Source: an uncultured Acidovorax sp. (GTDB taxonomy: Bacteria > Pseudomonadota > Gammaproteobacteria > Burkholderiales > Burkholderiaceae_C). From it: a stretch of DNA of 64,000 nt. The position numbers and the translations under genes are program-made. The notes below the pieces were generated by a model. It was not told the DNA's origin, made no database searches, and saw only the letters and a list, made by a program, of their open reading frames with translations. Position 1 is the first letter of the stretch; every line of letters begins with the position of its first letter. The stretch spans positions 124,001 through 188,000 of the forward strand of contig CAJYHL010000051.1 of assembly GCA_913774625.1 (NCBI GenBank), in the 5' to 3' direction. Shown in pieces: positions 1-8,958 of the stretch.

Positions 1-3000
1 CCGGCCATTCGCTGATCGTCATCGAGCACAACCTGGACGTGATCCGCGCCAGCGACTGGCTGATCGACCTGGGGCCCGAAGGCGGCGACGGCGGTGGCCT
101 GGTGGTCGCCGAAGGCACGCCCGAGGACGTGCGCCAGCACCCCACGTCGCATACCGGCGCGGCGCTGCGCGACTACGAACTGGCCCTGGGCGAGGGCGGC
201 CATTCGGTCCACGAAAAGGCCGCAGCGCTACGGAAAGAGAAGCGCAAGGCGCAGGCGCATGCTGCGCCGGAGGCGCGGAACGCCATCGAGATCGTCAACG
301 CCAAGGAGCACAACCTGAAGAACCTGTCGGTGGACATTCCGCGCGGCAAGTTCAACGTGGTGACCGGCGTCTCGGGCTCGGGCAAGTCCACGCTGGCCTT
401 CGACATCCTGTTCAACGAAGGGCAGCGCCGCTACCTCGAATCGCTCAACGCCTATGCGCGTTCCATCGTGCAGCCGGCCGGCCGGCCCGAGGTGGATGCG
501 GTCTACGGCATTCCGCCCACGGTGGCCATCGAGCAGCGCCTTTCGCGCGGCGGCCGCAAGAGCACGGTGGGCACGACCACCGAGGTCTGGCACTTCCTGC
601 GCCTCTTGTACGTGAAGCTGGGCGTGCAGCACTGCATCCACGACGGCGCCGCCGTGCAGCCCACGAGCGCCGACAACATCGCCGCGCAGCTGCTCACGCA
701 GTTCAAGGGCCGGCACATCGGCCTGCTGGCGCCGCTGGTGATGAACCGCAAGGGCGTCTATACCGAGCTGGCCGACTGGGCCCGCCCGCGCGGCTACACG
801 CACCTGCGGGTGGACGGCAACTTCCTGCCGACCACCGGCTTTCCGCGCATCGACCGCTTCAAGGAGCACACCATCGAGCTGCCCGTGGCCAGCCTGGACG
901 TGACGCCTTCGCAGGAGGCCGAGCTGCGCGCCGCGCTGGCCCGTGCGCTGGAGCTGGGCAAGGGCGTGGTCCACGTGCTGAGCGGGCTCGACGGCCTGAA
1001 GGAGGCCATGGCCGCCGGCCAGCCCACCGCCGGCATCGGCACGCTGCAGGCCTTTTCCACCAAGCGCGCCTGCCCGGTCTGCGCCACCAGCTATGCCGAG
1101 CTGGACCCGCGCCTCTTCTCCTACAACAGCAAGCACGGCTGGTGCCCCGACTGCGTGGGCACGGGCGTGAAGCTCACCCGCGAGCAGCGCAAGGTCTTCG
1201 ACGACTCGGTGCAGGACGACAAGGATCGGGGCCGCGAGCAGACCTTCGCCGAACCCGAGGCCGAGGACGTGGCCGAGACCGCCTGCCCGACCTGCCAGGG
1301 CACGCGCCTGAACCCCGTCGCGCGCGCCGTGCTGTTCGCCGGCGTGCCGGTGACCGAGGTGGCGCGCCTGTCGGTGGCCGAGGTGCGGCAGTGGATCGAC
1401 GGCCTGCAGCTCTCGGGCCGCGAGGCCGAGATCGCCCGCGACCTGGTGCCCGAGATCAAGAGCCGGCTCGAATTCCTGGAGGAAGTGGGCCTGTCCTACC
1501 TCACGCTGGACCGGGGCGCGCCCACGCTCTCGGGCGGCGAGGCGCAGCGCATCCGCCTGGCCGCGCAGCTGGGCAGCAACCTGCAGGGCGTGTGCTACGT
1601 GCTCGACGAGCCCACCATCGGCCTGCATGCGCGAGACAACCAGATCCTGCTCAACGCCCTGCACAAGCTGGGCGACAAGGGCAACACCCTGGTGGTGGTG
1701 GAGCACGACGAGGACACCATCCGCCGCGCCGACCACATCATCGACATCGGCCCCAGCGCGGGCAAGCGCGGCGGGCGGCTGGTGGCCCAGGGCTCGGTGG
1801 CCGACATCCAGGCCGCCGAGGATTCGCAGACCGGCCGCTACCTGCTGCACGCCATGCGCCACCCGCTGCAGGCGCGGCGCAGCATGCAGCCCTCCGAGGT
1901 GGACGCCGACACCGTGGCGTCGGCCCAGCCCGCCGATGCACCTGCCGGCCGCCAGAGCGCTGCCGTCAAGAAACGGGCGGCGCAGGCTGCGGCATTGCAA
2001 GCCGCTGCGCTGGAGGATGCCAAGGAGCGCGCCGCCATCCGCTGGCTGACGGTGCACGGCGCGAGCCTGCACAACCTGCAGAACGTGACGGCCACCGTGC
2101 CGCTGCACCGCCTCGTGGCCGTCACCGGGGTCAGCGGCTCGGGCAAATCCACGCTGGCGCGCGACGTGCTGCTGGCCAACGTGCAGGCCTGGGTGCAGCA
2201 GCGCTCCACCAAGGCCGGACGCGACGCCATGGACGCCGGCAAGGCACCGCCGCTGGCCGGCTGCACGGGCCTGTCTGGCTTCGAGACCATCGACCGCGTG
2301 CTGGAGGTGGACCAGACCCCCATCGGCAAGACGCCGCGCAGCTGCCCGGCGACCTATATCGGCTTCTGGGACACCATCCGCAAGCTCTTCGCCGAGACGC
2401 TGGAGGCCAAGGCCCGCGGCTACGCGGCCGGACGCTTCAGCTTCAACACCGGCGAAGGCCGCTGCCCGGTCTGCGAAGGCCAGGGCATCCGCACCATCGC
2501 CATGAGCTTCCTGCCCGACGTGAAGGTGCCCTGCGAAGCCTGCCACGGCGCGCGCTTCAACCCCGAGACGCTGGCCGTCACCTGGCGCGGCAAGAGCATC
2601 GGCGACGTGCTGCAGATGGAGGTGGACGAGGCGGTGGACTTCTTCGCCAGCATGCCGTCCATCGCGCACCCGCTGCAACTGCTCAAGGACGTGGGCCTGG
2701 GCTACCTCACGCTGGGCCAGCCCAGCCCCACGCTCTCGGGCGGCGAGGCGCAGCGCATCAAGCTGGTGACCGAGCTCACCAAGGTGCGCGACGAGGTGGG
2801 CCGCCGCGGGCAGAAGGCGCCGCACACGCTCTACGTGCTGGACGAGCCCACCGTGGGCCTGCACATGGCCGACGTGCACAAGCTCATCCGCGTGCTGCAC
2901 CGCCTAGTCGATGGCGGCCACAGCGTGGTGGTGATCGAGCACGACCTCGACGTGATCGCCGAGGCCGACTGGATCATCGACCTGGGGCCCGAAGGCGGCA

Positions 3001-3098
3001 AGGAGGGCGGGCGCATCGTGGCGGCTGCCACGCCGGAAGAGGTGGTGCGCCTGGGAACCCACACCGGCCGGGCCATCGCGCCGGTGCTGGCGAGATAG
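1..3098 (+). CDS. uvrA: Excinuclease ABC subunit UvrA, tandem/double-length form, 5' truncated by window edge
   Basis: Frame is open from base 3 (GHSLIVIEHNLDVIR...DLGPEGGDGGG), so the GTG at 39 is internal. A C-terminal UvrA module is followed by a second complete UvrA (GVSGSGKSTLAFDILFNEGQRRYLESL, CxxC zinc motifs, two LSGGEAQRI signatures). Confidence 0.93.
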   Translation, partial: GHSLIVIEHNLDVIRASDWLIDLGPEGGDGGGLVVAEGTPEDVRQHPTSHTGAALRDYELALGEGGHSVHEKAAALRKEKRKAQAHAAPEARNAIEIVNAKEHNLKNLSVDIPRGKFNVVTGVSGSGKSTLAFDILFNEGQRRYLESLNAYARSIVQPAGRPEVDAVYGIPPTVAIEQRLSRGGRKSTVGTTTEVWHFLRLLYVKLGVQHCIHDGAAVQPTSADNIAAQLLTQFKGRHIGLLAPLVMNRKGVYTELADWARPRGYTHLRVDGNFLPTTGFPRIDRFKEHTIELPVASLDVTPSQEAELRAALARALELGKGVVHVLSGLDGLKEAMAAGQPTAGIGTLQAFSTKRACPVCATSYAELDPRLFSYNSKHGWCPDCVGTGVKLTREQRKVFDDSVQDDKDRGREQTFAEPEAEDVAETACPTCQGTRLNPVARAVLFAGVPVTEVARLSVAEVRQWIDGLQLSGREAEIARDLVPEIKSRLEFLEEVGLSYLTLDRGAPTLSGGEAQRIRLAAQLGSNLQGVCYVLDEPTIGLHARDNQILLNALHKLGDKGNTLVVVEHDEDTIRRADHIIDIGPSAGKRGGRLVAQGSVADIQAAEDSQTGRYLLHAMRHPLQARRSMQPSEVDADTVASAQPADAPAGRQSAAVKKRAAQAAALQAAALEDAKERAAIRWLTVHGASLHNLQNVTATVPLHRLVAVTGVSGSGKSTLARDVLLANVQAWVQQRSTKAGRDAMDAGKAPPLAGCTGLSGFETIDRVLEVDQTPIGKTPRSCPATYIGFWDTIRKLFAETLEAKARGYAAGRFSFNTGEGRCPVCEGQGIRTIAMSFLPDVKVPCEACHGARFNPETLAVTWRGKSIGDVLQMEVDEAVDFFASMPSIAHPLQLLKDVGLGYLTLGQPSPTLSGGEAQRIKLVTELTKVRDEVGRRGQKAPHTLYVLDEPTVGLHMADVHKLIRVLHRLVDGGHSVVVIEHDLDVIAEADWIIDLGPEGGKEGGRIVAAATPEEVVRLGTHTGRAIAPVLAR

Positions 3099-3110
3099 CC
3101 GGGTAGATCG

Positions 3111-4289
3111 TCAGGCCCGGGCGGCCTGCAGAGGCGCGCCGCTCCGGCCCAGCCGGCTGCTGGCGCCCACCAGCGCCAGCCCCACGGCCGCCAGCGCCGC
3201 TGCCGCCCAGGCCACGCTGAGCAGGCCCAGGCCCTGGGCGATCACCAGCCCGCCCAGCCAGGCGCCGATGGCATTGCCCAGGTTGAAGGCGGCGATGTTG
3301 AGGCTGGAAGCCAGCGTGGCGCCCTGCGGGCCGGCCTGCTGCAGCACGCGCATCTGCATGGGGGCCACGGTGGCGAAGGCCGCCGTGCCCAGCACCACCA
3401 CATAGGCCATGGCCAGGGCCGCATGGCCGAAGGCCCAGCGGCCGGCCACCAGCACCAGCAGCAGCGCGGCGATCGACAGGGCCAGCGCCCGCATCACGCC
3501 CGCGCGGTCGGCCAGCTTGCCGCCCAGCAGATTGCCGGCGGCCAGGCCCGCGCCGAACAGCAGCAGCGTGACGGCGACCGCGCCGCCCGCCATGTGCGTG
3601 ACCTGCGTCAGCAGCGGCTCCACATAGGTGTAGAGCGCGAACACGCCGGCGAAGCCGAACACGGTGATGCCCAGGCCCAGCCAGACCTGGGGCCGGGCCA
3701 GCACCGCCAGCTCCTGCTGGAGCGGCGTGGCGGCCGGCCGGCCCGTGTCGCGCGGCACGAAGACGGCCAGGATGGCGAGCGCCGCCACGCCCACCAGGGC
3801 CACGGCCGCGAAGGCCATGCGCCAGCCGAAGTGCTGGCCGATCCAGGCGCCCGCCGGCACGCCCAGCAAGGTGGCGAGCGTGAGCCCCGAGAACATCAGG
3901 GCGATGGCCGAGGCCTTCTTCTCCGCCGGCACCAGCCCGGTGGCCACCACGGCGCCCACGCCGAAGAAGGTGCCGTGCGTGAGCGCCGTCAGCACCCGTG
4001 CAGCCAGCAGCCAGCCGTAGCTGGGCGCCAGCACCGCGGCGGCGTTGCCGGCGATGAAGATCAGCATGAGGGCCAGCAGCAGGCGCTTGCGCGGCCATTG
4101 CCGCGTGAGCAGCGTGAGCACGGGCGCGCCCACGGCCACGCCGATGGCGTAGCCCGAGATCAGCGTGCCGGCCGTGGGAATGGAGATGCCCAGGTCCTGG
4201 CTGACCTGGGTGAGCAGTCCCATGATGATGAATTCGGTGGTGCCGATGCCGAAGGCGCCGGCCGCGAGGGCGAGGAGGGAGAGAGGCAT
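3111..4289 (-). CDS. MFS transporter (AraJ/YdhP-like arabinose/sugar efflux family)
   Basis: MPLSLLALAAGAFGIGTTEFIIMGLLTQVSQDLGIS... typical MFS N-terminus, about 12 TM segments; CAT start at 4287-4289, trimmed from the longer ORF. Confidence 0.88.
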   Translation of the reverse strand: MPLSLLALAAGAFGIGTTEFIIMGLLTQVSQDLGISIPTAGTLISGYAIGVAVGAPVLTLLTRQWPRKRLLLALMLIFIAGNAAAVLAPSYGWLLAARVLTALTHGTFFGVGAVVATGLVPAEKKASAIALMFSGLTLATLLGVPAGAWIGQHFGWRMAFAAVALVGVAALAILAVFVPRDTGRPAATPLQQELAVLARPQVWLGLGITVFGFAGVFALYTYVEPLLTQVTHMAGGAVAVTLLLFGAGLAAGNLLGGKLADRAGVMRALALSIAALLLVLVAGRWAFGHAALAMAYVVVLGTAAFATVAPMQMRVLQQAGPQGATLASSLNIAAFNLGNAIGAWLGGLVIAQGLGLLSVAWAAAALAAVGLALVGASSRLGRSGAPLQAARA

Positions 4290-4392
4290 GGGATTCAGGC
4301 GCGCCTGGTGTGGGGCGCGCGGAGCGAATGGACGATGGGCTGAACTGTGGCGCCCGGCTCCGCTTTTGTGTAGATGGAATAATGGAAATGGC

Positions 4393-4413
4393 TTTGTGCC
4401 TGCTAGGCACAAA
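4393..4413. promoter_or_regulatory. Candidate LysR-type operator (perfect 8-bp inverted repeat TTTGTGCC-TGCTA-GGCACAAA)
   Basis: TTTGTGCCTGCTAGGCACAAA read directly in the intergenic region between the divergent MFS and LysR genes. Confidence 0.7.
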
Positions 4414-4440
4414 TTTCCCATTGAGCCTGTCTCGTTGTCC

Positions 4441-5457
4441 ATGCCCGCTTCCCGCTCCGCCCCTGCATCCCGCCCGCCGGCCGCTTCCGCCGCCACCGTC
4501 CCGGTGCCGTCGCCAGCCGGCGGCCTGGCCGATGCCCACCGTTCCGCCGACCTGGAAACCTTGGTGCTGGTGGCCGAGCGCGGCAGCCTGTCGGCCGCGG
4601 CGCGGCACCTGGGCGTGTCGCCCTCGGCCGTCAGCAAGGCCATGTCGCGGCTGGAGGCGCGGCTGGGCGTGCAGCTGCTGCAGCGCAGCACCCGGCGCGT
4701 GCTGCTCACGCCCGAAGGCGCGCAGCTCTGCCAGGGCGCCAAGCGGCTGCTGGCCGACCTGGCGGAGCTGGAGGCCGAGGTGGCGGCGCGCAGCGAGCCG
4801 CGCGGCACGGTGCGCATCAGCGCCAGCACCTCGGCCGGCGCGATCCTGCTGCTGCCGCTGGTGCCGCGGCTGCTGGAGGCGCTGCCGGGGCTCAGCCTGG
4901 ACCTGCATTTCTCCGACCAGGTGGTGGACCTGGCCGAGACGGGCATCGACATCGCCATCCGCTGGGGAGCGCTGCCCGCTTCCGATGTGATCGCACGGCC
5001 GCTGGGCCGCACGCGGCAGGTCGTGGTGGCCGCGCCCGCCTATCTGGAGCGGCACGGCGTGCCCGCCCATCCGCAGGACCTGCAGCACCATCTGCGGCTG
5101 GGCTGGAACTACCCGCGCGCCATCCCCCACTGGCCCTTCCTCGTCGATGGCCGGCGCGTGGCGGTGGATGCGGGCCAGGTCATCCGCGTGAACGACGGCG
5201 ACGCGATGCGCCAGCTGGCGCTGCAGGGCGCGGGGCTGGCGCGCCTGTCGCTCTACCACGCCTGGGACGACCTGCAGCACGGCCGCCTGCTGCCCGTGCT
5301 GCAGGCCTTCGACTGCGGCGACCTGGAGCCCATCCATGCCGTCTATGTGGGCCGGCCCGACCGGCTGCCTCCGCGCACCCGCGCGGTGCTGGACTTCCTG
5401 CAGGCCCATGTAGACCTGCGCCATGCCGAGGCGCCGTGGGGGGCCACGGCGCGGTGA
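4441..5457 (+). CDS. LysR family transcriptional regulator
   Basis: DLETLVLVAERGSLSAAARHLGVSPSAVSKAMSRLEARLGVQLLQRSTRRVLLT: LysR HTH; divergent from the MFS gene. Confidence 0.9.
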   Translation: MPASRSAPASRPPAASAATVPVPSPAGGLADAHRSADLETLVLVAERGSLSAAARHLGVSPSAVSKAMSRLEARLGVQLLQRSTRRVLLTPEGAQLCQGAKRLLADLAELEAEVAARSEPRGTVRISASTSAGAILLLPLVPRLLEALPGLSLDLHFSDQVVDLAETGIDIAIRWGALPASDVIARPLGRTRQVVVAAPAYLERHGVPAHPQDLQHHLRLGWNYPRAIPHWPFLVDGRRVAVDAGQVIRVNDGDAMRQLALQGAGLARLSLYHAWDDLQHGRLLPVLQAFDCGDLEPIHAVYVGRPDRLPPRTRAVLDFLQAHVDLRHAEAPWGATAR

Positions 5458-5657
5458 GCCGGCGCCGCCGGGCGGGCAGGGAGGCGAAGCCGCGGCGTGC
5501 AAGGCGCCTGCGTCGAGTCCTACAGCCGCTGCTGCGGCGGGACGACAAGGCACCCCGATGCCGGGTTCCTAGGATCGTTCCACGCTTCGCCGCTCCGCTT
5601 TTGGTAGCGAACGGCGCCTATCGACACCATTCCCCGGACTTCCAGGAGCCTCTTTCC

Positions 5658-6152
5658 ATGAAACCTCTGCTCACGGCCTGCGCGGCCATCGCCGCTTCCT
5701 CCCTGCTGCTCACGGCCTGCGGCGGTGGCAACGACAGCGATCCCACCCCCAGCGAGCAGACCGGCGTGCTCACCGTGACCGGCGCCACCGATTCCAGCCT
5801 GAACGGCATCTACGGCGACGGCAACGTCAACCTGACCGATGTGGACAAGAAGAACCCCATCGGTTCCTACCCCGAGGTCTGCACCTTCCGCTTCGACGGC
5901 ATCAACAAGGTCGGCACCACCGGCTCGGCCTCCGGCGACATCCGCTACCGCCCCGACGCACTGAACGTGTATGAAGCCTGGCTCACCTTCCAGGGCAAGG
6001 AATTCGGCGCCAGCGACTGGTCCGACGTGGCCGTGGTGCGCGGCTCCGACCGCATCCGTCTGTCGGGCAAGCGCCTGACGGCCTCCGACGGCTCGGCTGT
6101 GGTGGTCACGGGCGTGGTGCCCATGCGGCCCAACCGGCCCTCCGGCTGCTGA
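5658..6152 (+). CDS. Small predicted lipoprotein, function unknown
   Basis: MKPLLTACAAIAASSLLLTACGGGNDSDPTPSEQ: signal peptide with lipobox (LTAC); 164 aa. Confidence 0.75.
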   Translation: MKPLLTACAAIAASSLLLTACGGGNDSDPTPSEQTGVLTVTGATDSSLNGIYGDGNVNLTDVDKKNPIGSYPEVCTFRFDGINKVGTTGSASGDIRYRPDALNVYEAWLTFQGKEFGASDWSDVAVVRGSDRIRLSGKRLTASDGSAVVVTGVVPMRPNRPSGC

Positions 6153-6222
6153 CCCTGCTTCCGCCTGCCGCCTCCCCCCCTTTTCGTTCCTCCTCCACCC
6201 CTCCCCTCCAGCGGGGCTTGCG

Positions 6223-6261
6223 CCCTGGAGGCCCTTCACCGGGCCTCCAGGGTCTTTTTTT
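6223..6261 (+). terminator. Rho-independent terminator
   Basis: CCCTGGAGGCCC-TTCACC-GGGCCTCCAGGG followed by TCTTTTTTT: perfect 12-bp stem and T-run. Confidence 0.92.
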
Positions 6262-6368
6262 GGAAACGCCCCCGTCCGCGTCTGCACAAATTGCGCACAA
6301 AAGCTCGATAGTCGATCAAGGTTGGCTCACCACACTCCGCGGAATAATTTTTCCGGAGTCCCTGTTCC

Positions 6369-7742
6369 ATGACCCTCGACGCTGCCCAGCTCCTCGCTGA
6401 CGAAGCCAAGTACTGCTCCTTCGGCGACACCGTTCACTACGTGAACCCGCCCAAGATCTTCACGGGCTGCAACGGCAGCTACATGCTGGACGACAACGGC
6501 ACGCAGTACCTCGACCTGCAGATGTGGTATTCGGCCGTGAACTTCGGCTACAAGAACGAGCGCCTGGAAAACGTGCTCAAGCAGCAGCTCGACACCCTGC
6601 CGCAGATCGCCAGCCAGTACCTGCACCCCACCAAGATCGAACTGGCCAAGACCATCGCCCAGGACGCCGAGAAGAAGTGGGGCCGCCCGGGCCGCGTGCA
6701 TTTCAACGTGGGCGGTGCCCAGGCCATCGAAGACTCGCTCAAGGTGGTGCGCAACGCCACCGGCGGCAAGAGCCTGATGTTCGCCTTCGAGGGCGGCTAC
6801 CACGGCCGCACGCTGGGCGCCTCCAGCATCACCTCCAGCTACCGCTACCGCCGCCGCTTCGGCCACTTCGGCGACCGCGCGCAGTTCCTGCCCTTCCCGT
6901 ACCCCTTCCGCCGCCCCAAGGGCATGACGGCCGAGGAATACGCCGACTCGCTGGTGGCCGACTTCGCCCGCAAGTTCGAGAACGAATACCACGCCGTCTG
7001 GGACCCCAAGACCCGCCAGTGCGAATACGCCGCCTTCTACATCGAGCCCATCCAGGGCACGGGCGGCTACGTGATCCCTCCGGCCAACTACTTCAAGGGC
7101 ATCAAGAAGGTGCTCGACGAGCACGGCGTGCTGCTGGTGGTCGACGAGATCCAGATGGGCTTCTGGCGCACCGGCAAGCTCTGGTCCATCGAGAACTTCG
7201 GCGTGCAGCCCGATGTGCTGGTCTTCGCCAAGGCGCTGACCAACGGCCTGAACGCCCTGTCGGGCCTGTGGGCGCGCGAGGAGCTGATCAACCCCACGAT
7301 CTTCCCGCCGGGCTCCACCCACTCCACCTTCGCCTCCAACCCGCTGGGCACGGCCCTGGGTCTGGAAGTGATGAAGATGACGCACGAAGTGGACTTCGGC
7401 AAGCAGGTCTGCGATAGCGGCGCCTACTTCCTCGAAGGCCTGAAGGACCTGCAGAAGCGCCACAAGGAAATCGGCGACGTCGATGGCCTGGGCCTGGCGC
7501 TGCGCGCCGAGATCTGCGAGGCCGACGGCTTCACGCCCAACCGCGCGCTGCTCGACAAGATGGTGGACATGGGCCTCGAAGGCACGCTGGAATACCAGGG
7601 CCAGAAGCGCGGCCTGGTGCTGGATGTGGGCGGCTACTACAAGAACGTCATCACCTTTGCGCCCTCGCTGATGATCTCGCGCTCCGAGATCGACGAGGCC
7701 ATGGTGCTGCTGGACCAGCTGCTGACCCGCGCGAAGAAGTGA
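6369..7742 (+). CDS. Class III PLP-dependent aminotransferase (acetylornithine/4-aminobutyrate type)
   Basis: FNVGGAQAIEDSLKVVRNATGGKSLMFAFEGGYHGRT, LLVVDEIQMGFWRTGKLWSIENFGVQPDVLVFAKALTNG (catalytic Lys context). Confidence 0.9.
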   Translation: MTLDAAQLLADEAKYCSFGDTVHYVNPPKIFTGCNGSYMLDDNGTQYLDLQMWYSAVNFGYKNERLENVLKQQLDTLPQIASQYLHPTKIELAKTIAQDAEKKWGRPGRVHFNVGGAQAIEDSLKVVRNATGGKSLMFAFEGGYHGRTLGASSITSSYRYRRRFGHFGDRAQFLPFPYPFRRPKGMTAEEYADSLVADFARKFENEYHAVWDPKTRQCEYAAFYIEPIQGTGGYVIPPANYFKGIKKVLDEHGVLLVVDEIQMGFWRTGKLWSIENFGVQPDVLVFAKALTNGLNALSGLWAREELINPTIFPPGSTHSTFASNPLGTALGLEVMKMTHEVDFGKQVCDSGAYFLEGLKDLQKRHKEIGDVDGLGLALRAEICEADGFTPNRALLDKMVDMGLEGTLEYQGQKRGLVLDVGGYYKNVITFAPSLMISRSEIDEAMVLLDQLLTRAKK

Positions 7743-7881
7743 TCCAACCCCCTGAGCAGCTTCGCCGTTCCTCCCTTCTCTCGCTTCGCGGGAAGGGGGG
7801 TGACGCCAGCGCGGCGGGGCGGCCCTTGCGCGGCGTCCGGGCTTCTGGAGTGCGCTTGGTTTCCGCTGCCGCAGCGATTCC

Positions 7882-8958
7882 ATGAACTGGCGCAACCGGC
7901 TGGAGCCGGAGTCGCTCGTGCAGCATGCGCTCGCCCATCCGCCCGAAGGCTTCGGCTGGCTGGGCGGCGTGCCGGCGCCCGTCTTCGAGGCGCCGTTCGA
8001 CCTGCTGACTACCGCCGACGACGCACTCAAGGCGCGGCTGGCGCGCCTGCCGCTCTTTGCGCGCTGGTCGCGCTGGCTGCGCGTGCGCACGGCGTTCGTG
8101 GGCACCACGGTGACGGAATACGCGCCGCTGCCGAAAGACGCCACGCCGGCTGCGCTGGCCGAGGCCGTGCGCACCGGCCCCGGGCGCAGCCATGCACTGG
8201 CCATCGTCAAGGACATTCCCCAGGATTCGCCCCTGCTGGACGAGGCCGACAACGCCTATGCCCGCGAGCTGGCCGAGGCCTGCGCGGCCCGGGGCTACGT
8301 GCTGGTCGAAGGCCAGGCGCTGGCCTATGTGCCCATCGACTTCGCCAGCGTGGATGAATACCTCTCGCGCCTGTCGTCCAGCCGCCGCAGCAACCTGCGG
8401 CGCAAGCTGCGCAGCCGGGCCGAGCTGCGCATCGAGCGCGTGCCGACCGGCGAGGCCTTCGCCGACGACGACCGGGTGGACGCCTGCTATGCGCTCTACG
8501 AAGCCGTGCATGCCCAGAGCGAGATCCATTTCGACCGTCTGACGCGCAGCTTCTTCGCGGCCGTGCTGCGCGACGCGGGCAGCGGCGGCATCTGCTTCGA
8601 ATACCGGCATGCGGGAACCGGCGCGCTGCTGGGCTGGAATCTCTGCTATGAATGCGATGGCCGGCTGGTGGACAAGTACATCGGCCTTTCGTACCCCGCC
8701 GCGCGCGAGGTCAATCTCTACTTCGTGAGCTGGATGGTCAATCTCGAATACGCGATAGAACGGGGTCTCTCGCACTACATCGCGGGCTGGACCGACCCCG
8801 AGGTCAAGCGCAGCCTGGGCGCGCGCTTCACCTGGACGCGCCATGCCGTGCATGTGCGCAACCCGCTGCTGCGCGCGCTCGCGCGCCGCTTCGCCGGCCA
8901 TTTCGAGAGCGACAGCCGCTGGCAGGACGGCGCCGCCGCGGAGGGGGCCAGGCCATGA
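7882..8958 (+). CDS. GNAT/FemAB-like (Acetyltransf_6 / peptidoglycan-recognition-type) acyltransferase
   Basis: SVDEYLSRLSSSRRSNLRRKLRSRAELRIERVPTGE...CYALYEAVHAQSEIHFDRLTRSFFAAVLRDAGSGGICFEYRHAGTGALLGWNLCYE...DKYIGLSYPAAREVNLYFVSWMVNLEYAIERGLSHYIAG: FemAB/BioF2-like GNAT pattern. Confidence 0.72.
   Translation: MNWRNRLEPESLVQHALAHPPEGFGWLGGVPAPVFEAPFDLLTTADDALKARLARLPLFARWSRWLRVRTAFVGTTVTEYAPLPKDATPAALAEAVRTGPGRSHALAIVKDIPQDSPLLDEADNAYARELAEACAARGYVLVEGQALAYVPIDFASVDEYLSRLSSSRRSNLRRKLRSRAELRIERVPTGEAFADDDRVDACYALYEAVHAQSEIHFDRLTRSFFAAVLRDAGSGGICFEYRHAGTGALLGWNLCYECDGRLVDKYIGLSYPAAREVNLYFVSWMVNLEYAIERGLSHYIAGWTDPEVKRSLGARFTWTRHAVHVRNPLLRALARRFAGHFESDSRWQDGAAAEGARP

Noticed and set aside
228-2900. 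890-aa minus-strand ORF opposite uvrA
   Set aside because: Shadow ORF from high-GC codon usage; low-complexity H/G/A/Q/R composition and no recognisable domain, while the plus strand encodes UvrA.
2974-5553. 859-aa minus-strand ORF across MFS/LysR
   Set aside because: Out of frame with the MFS gene; repetitive R/G/H/A composition.
6327-8252. 641-aa minus-strand ORF
   Set aside because: Antisense shadow of the class III aminotransferase and the GNAT-like gene.
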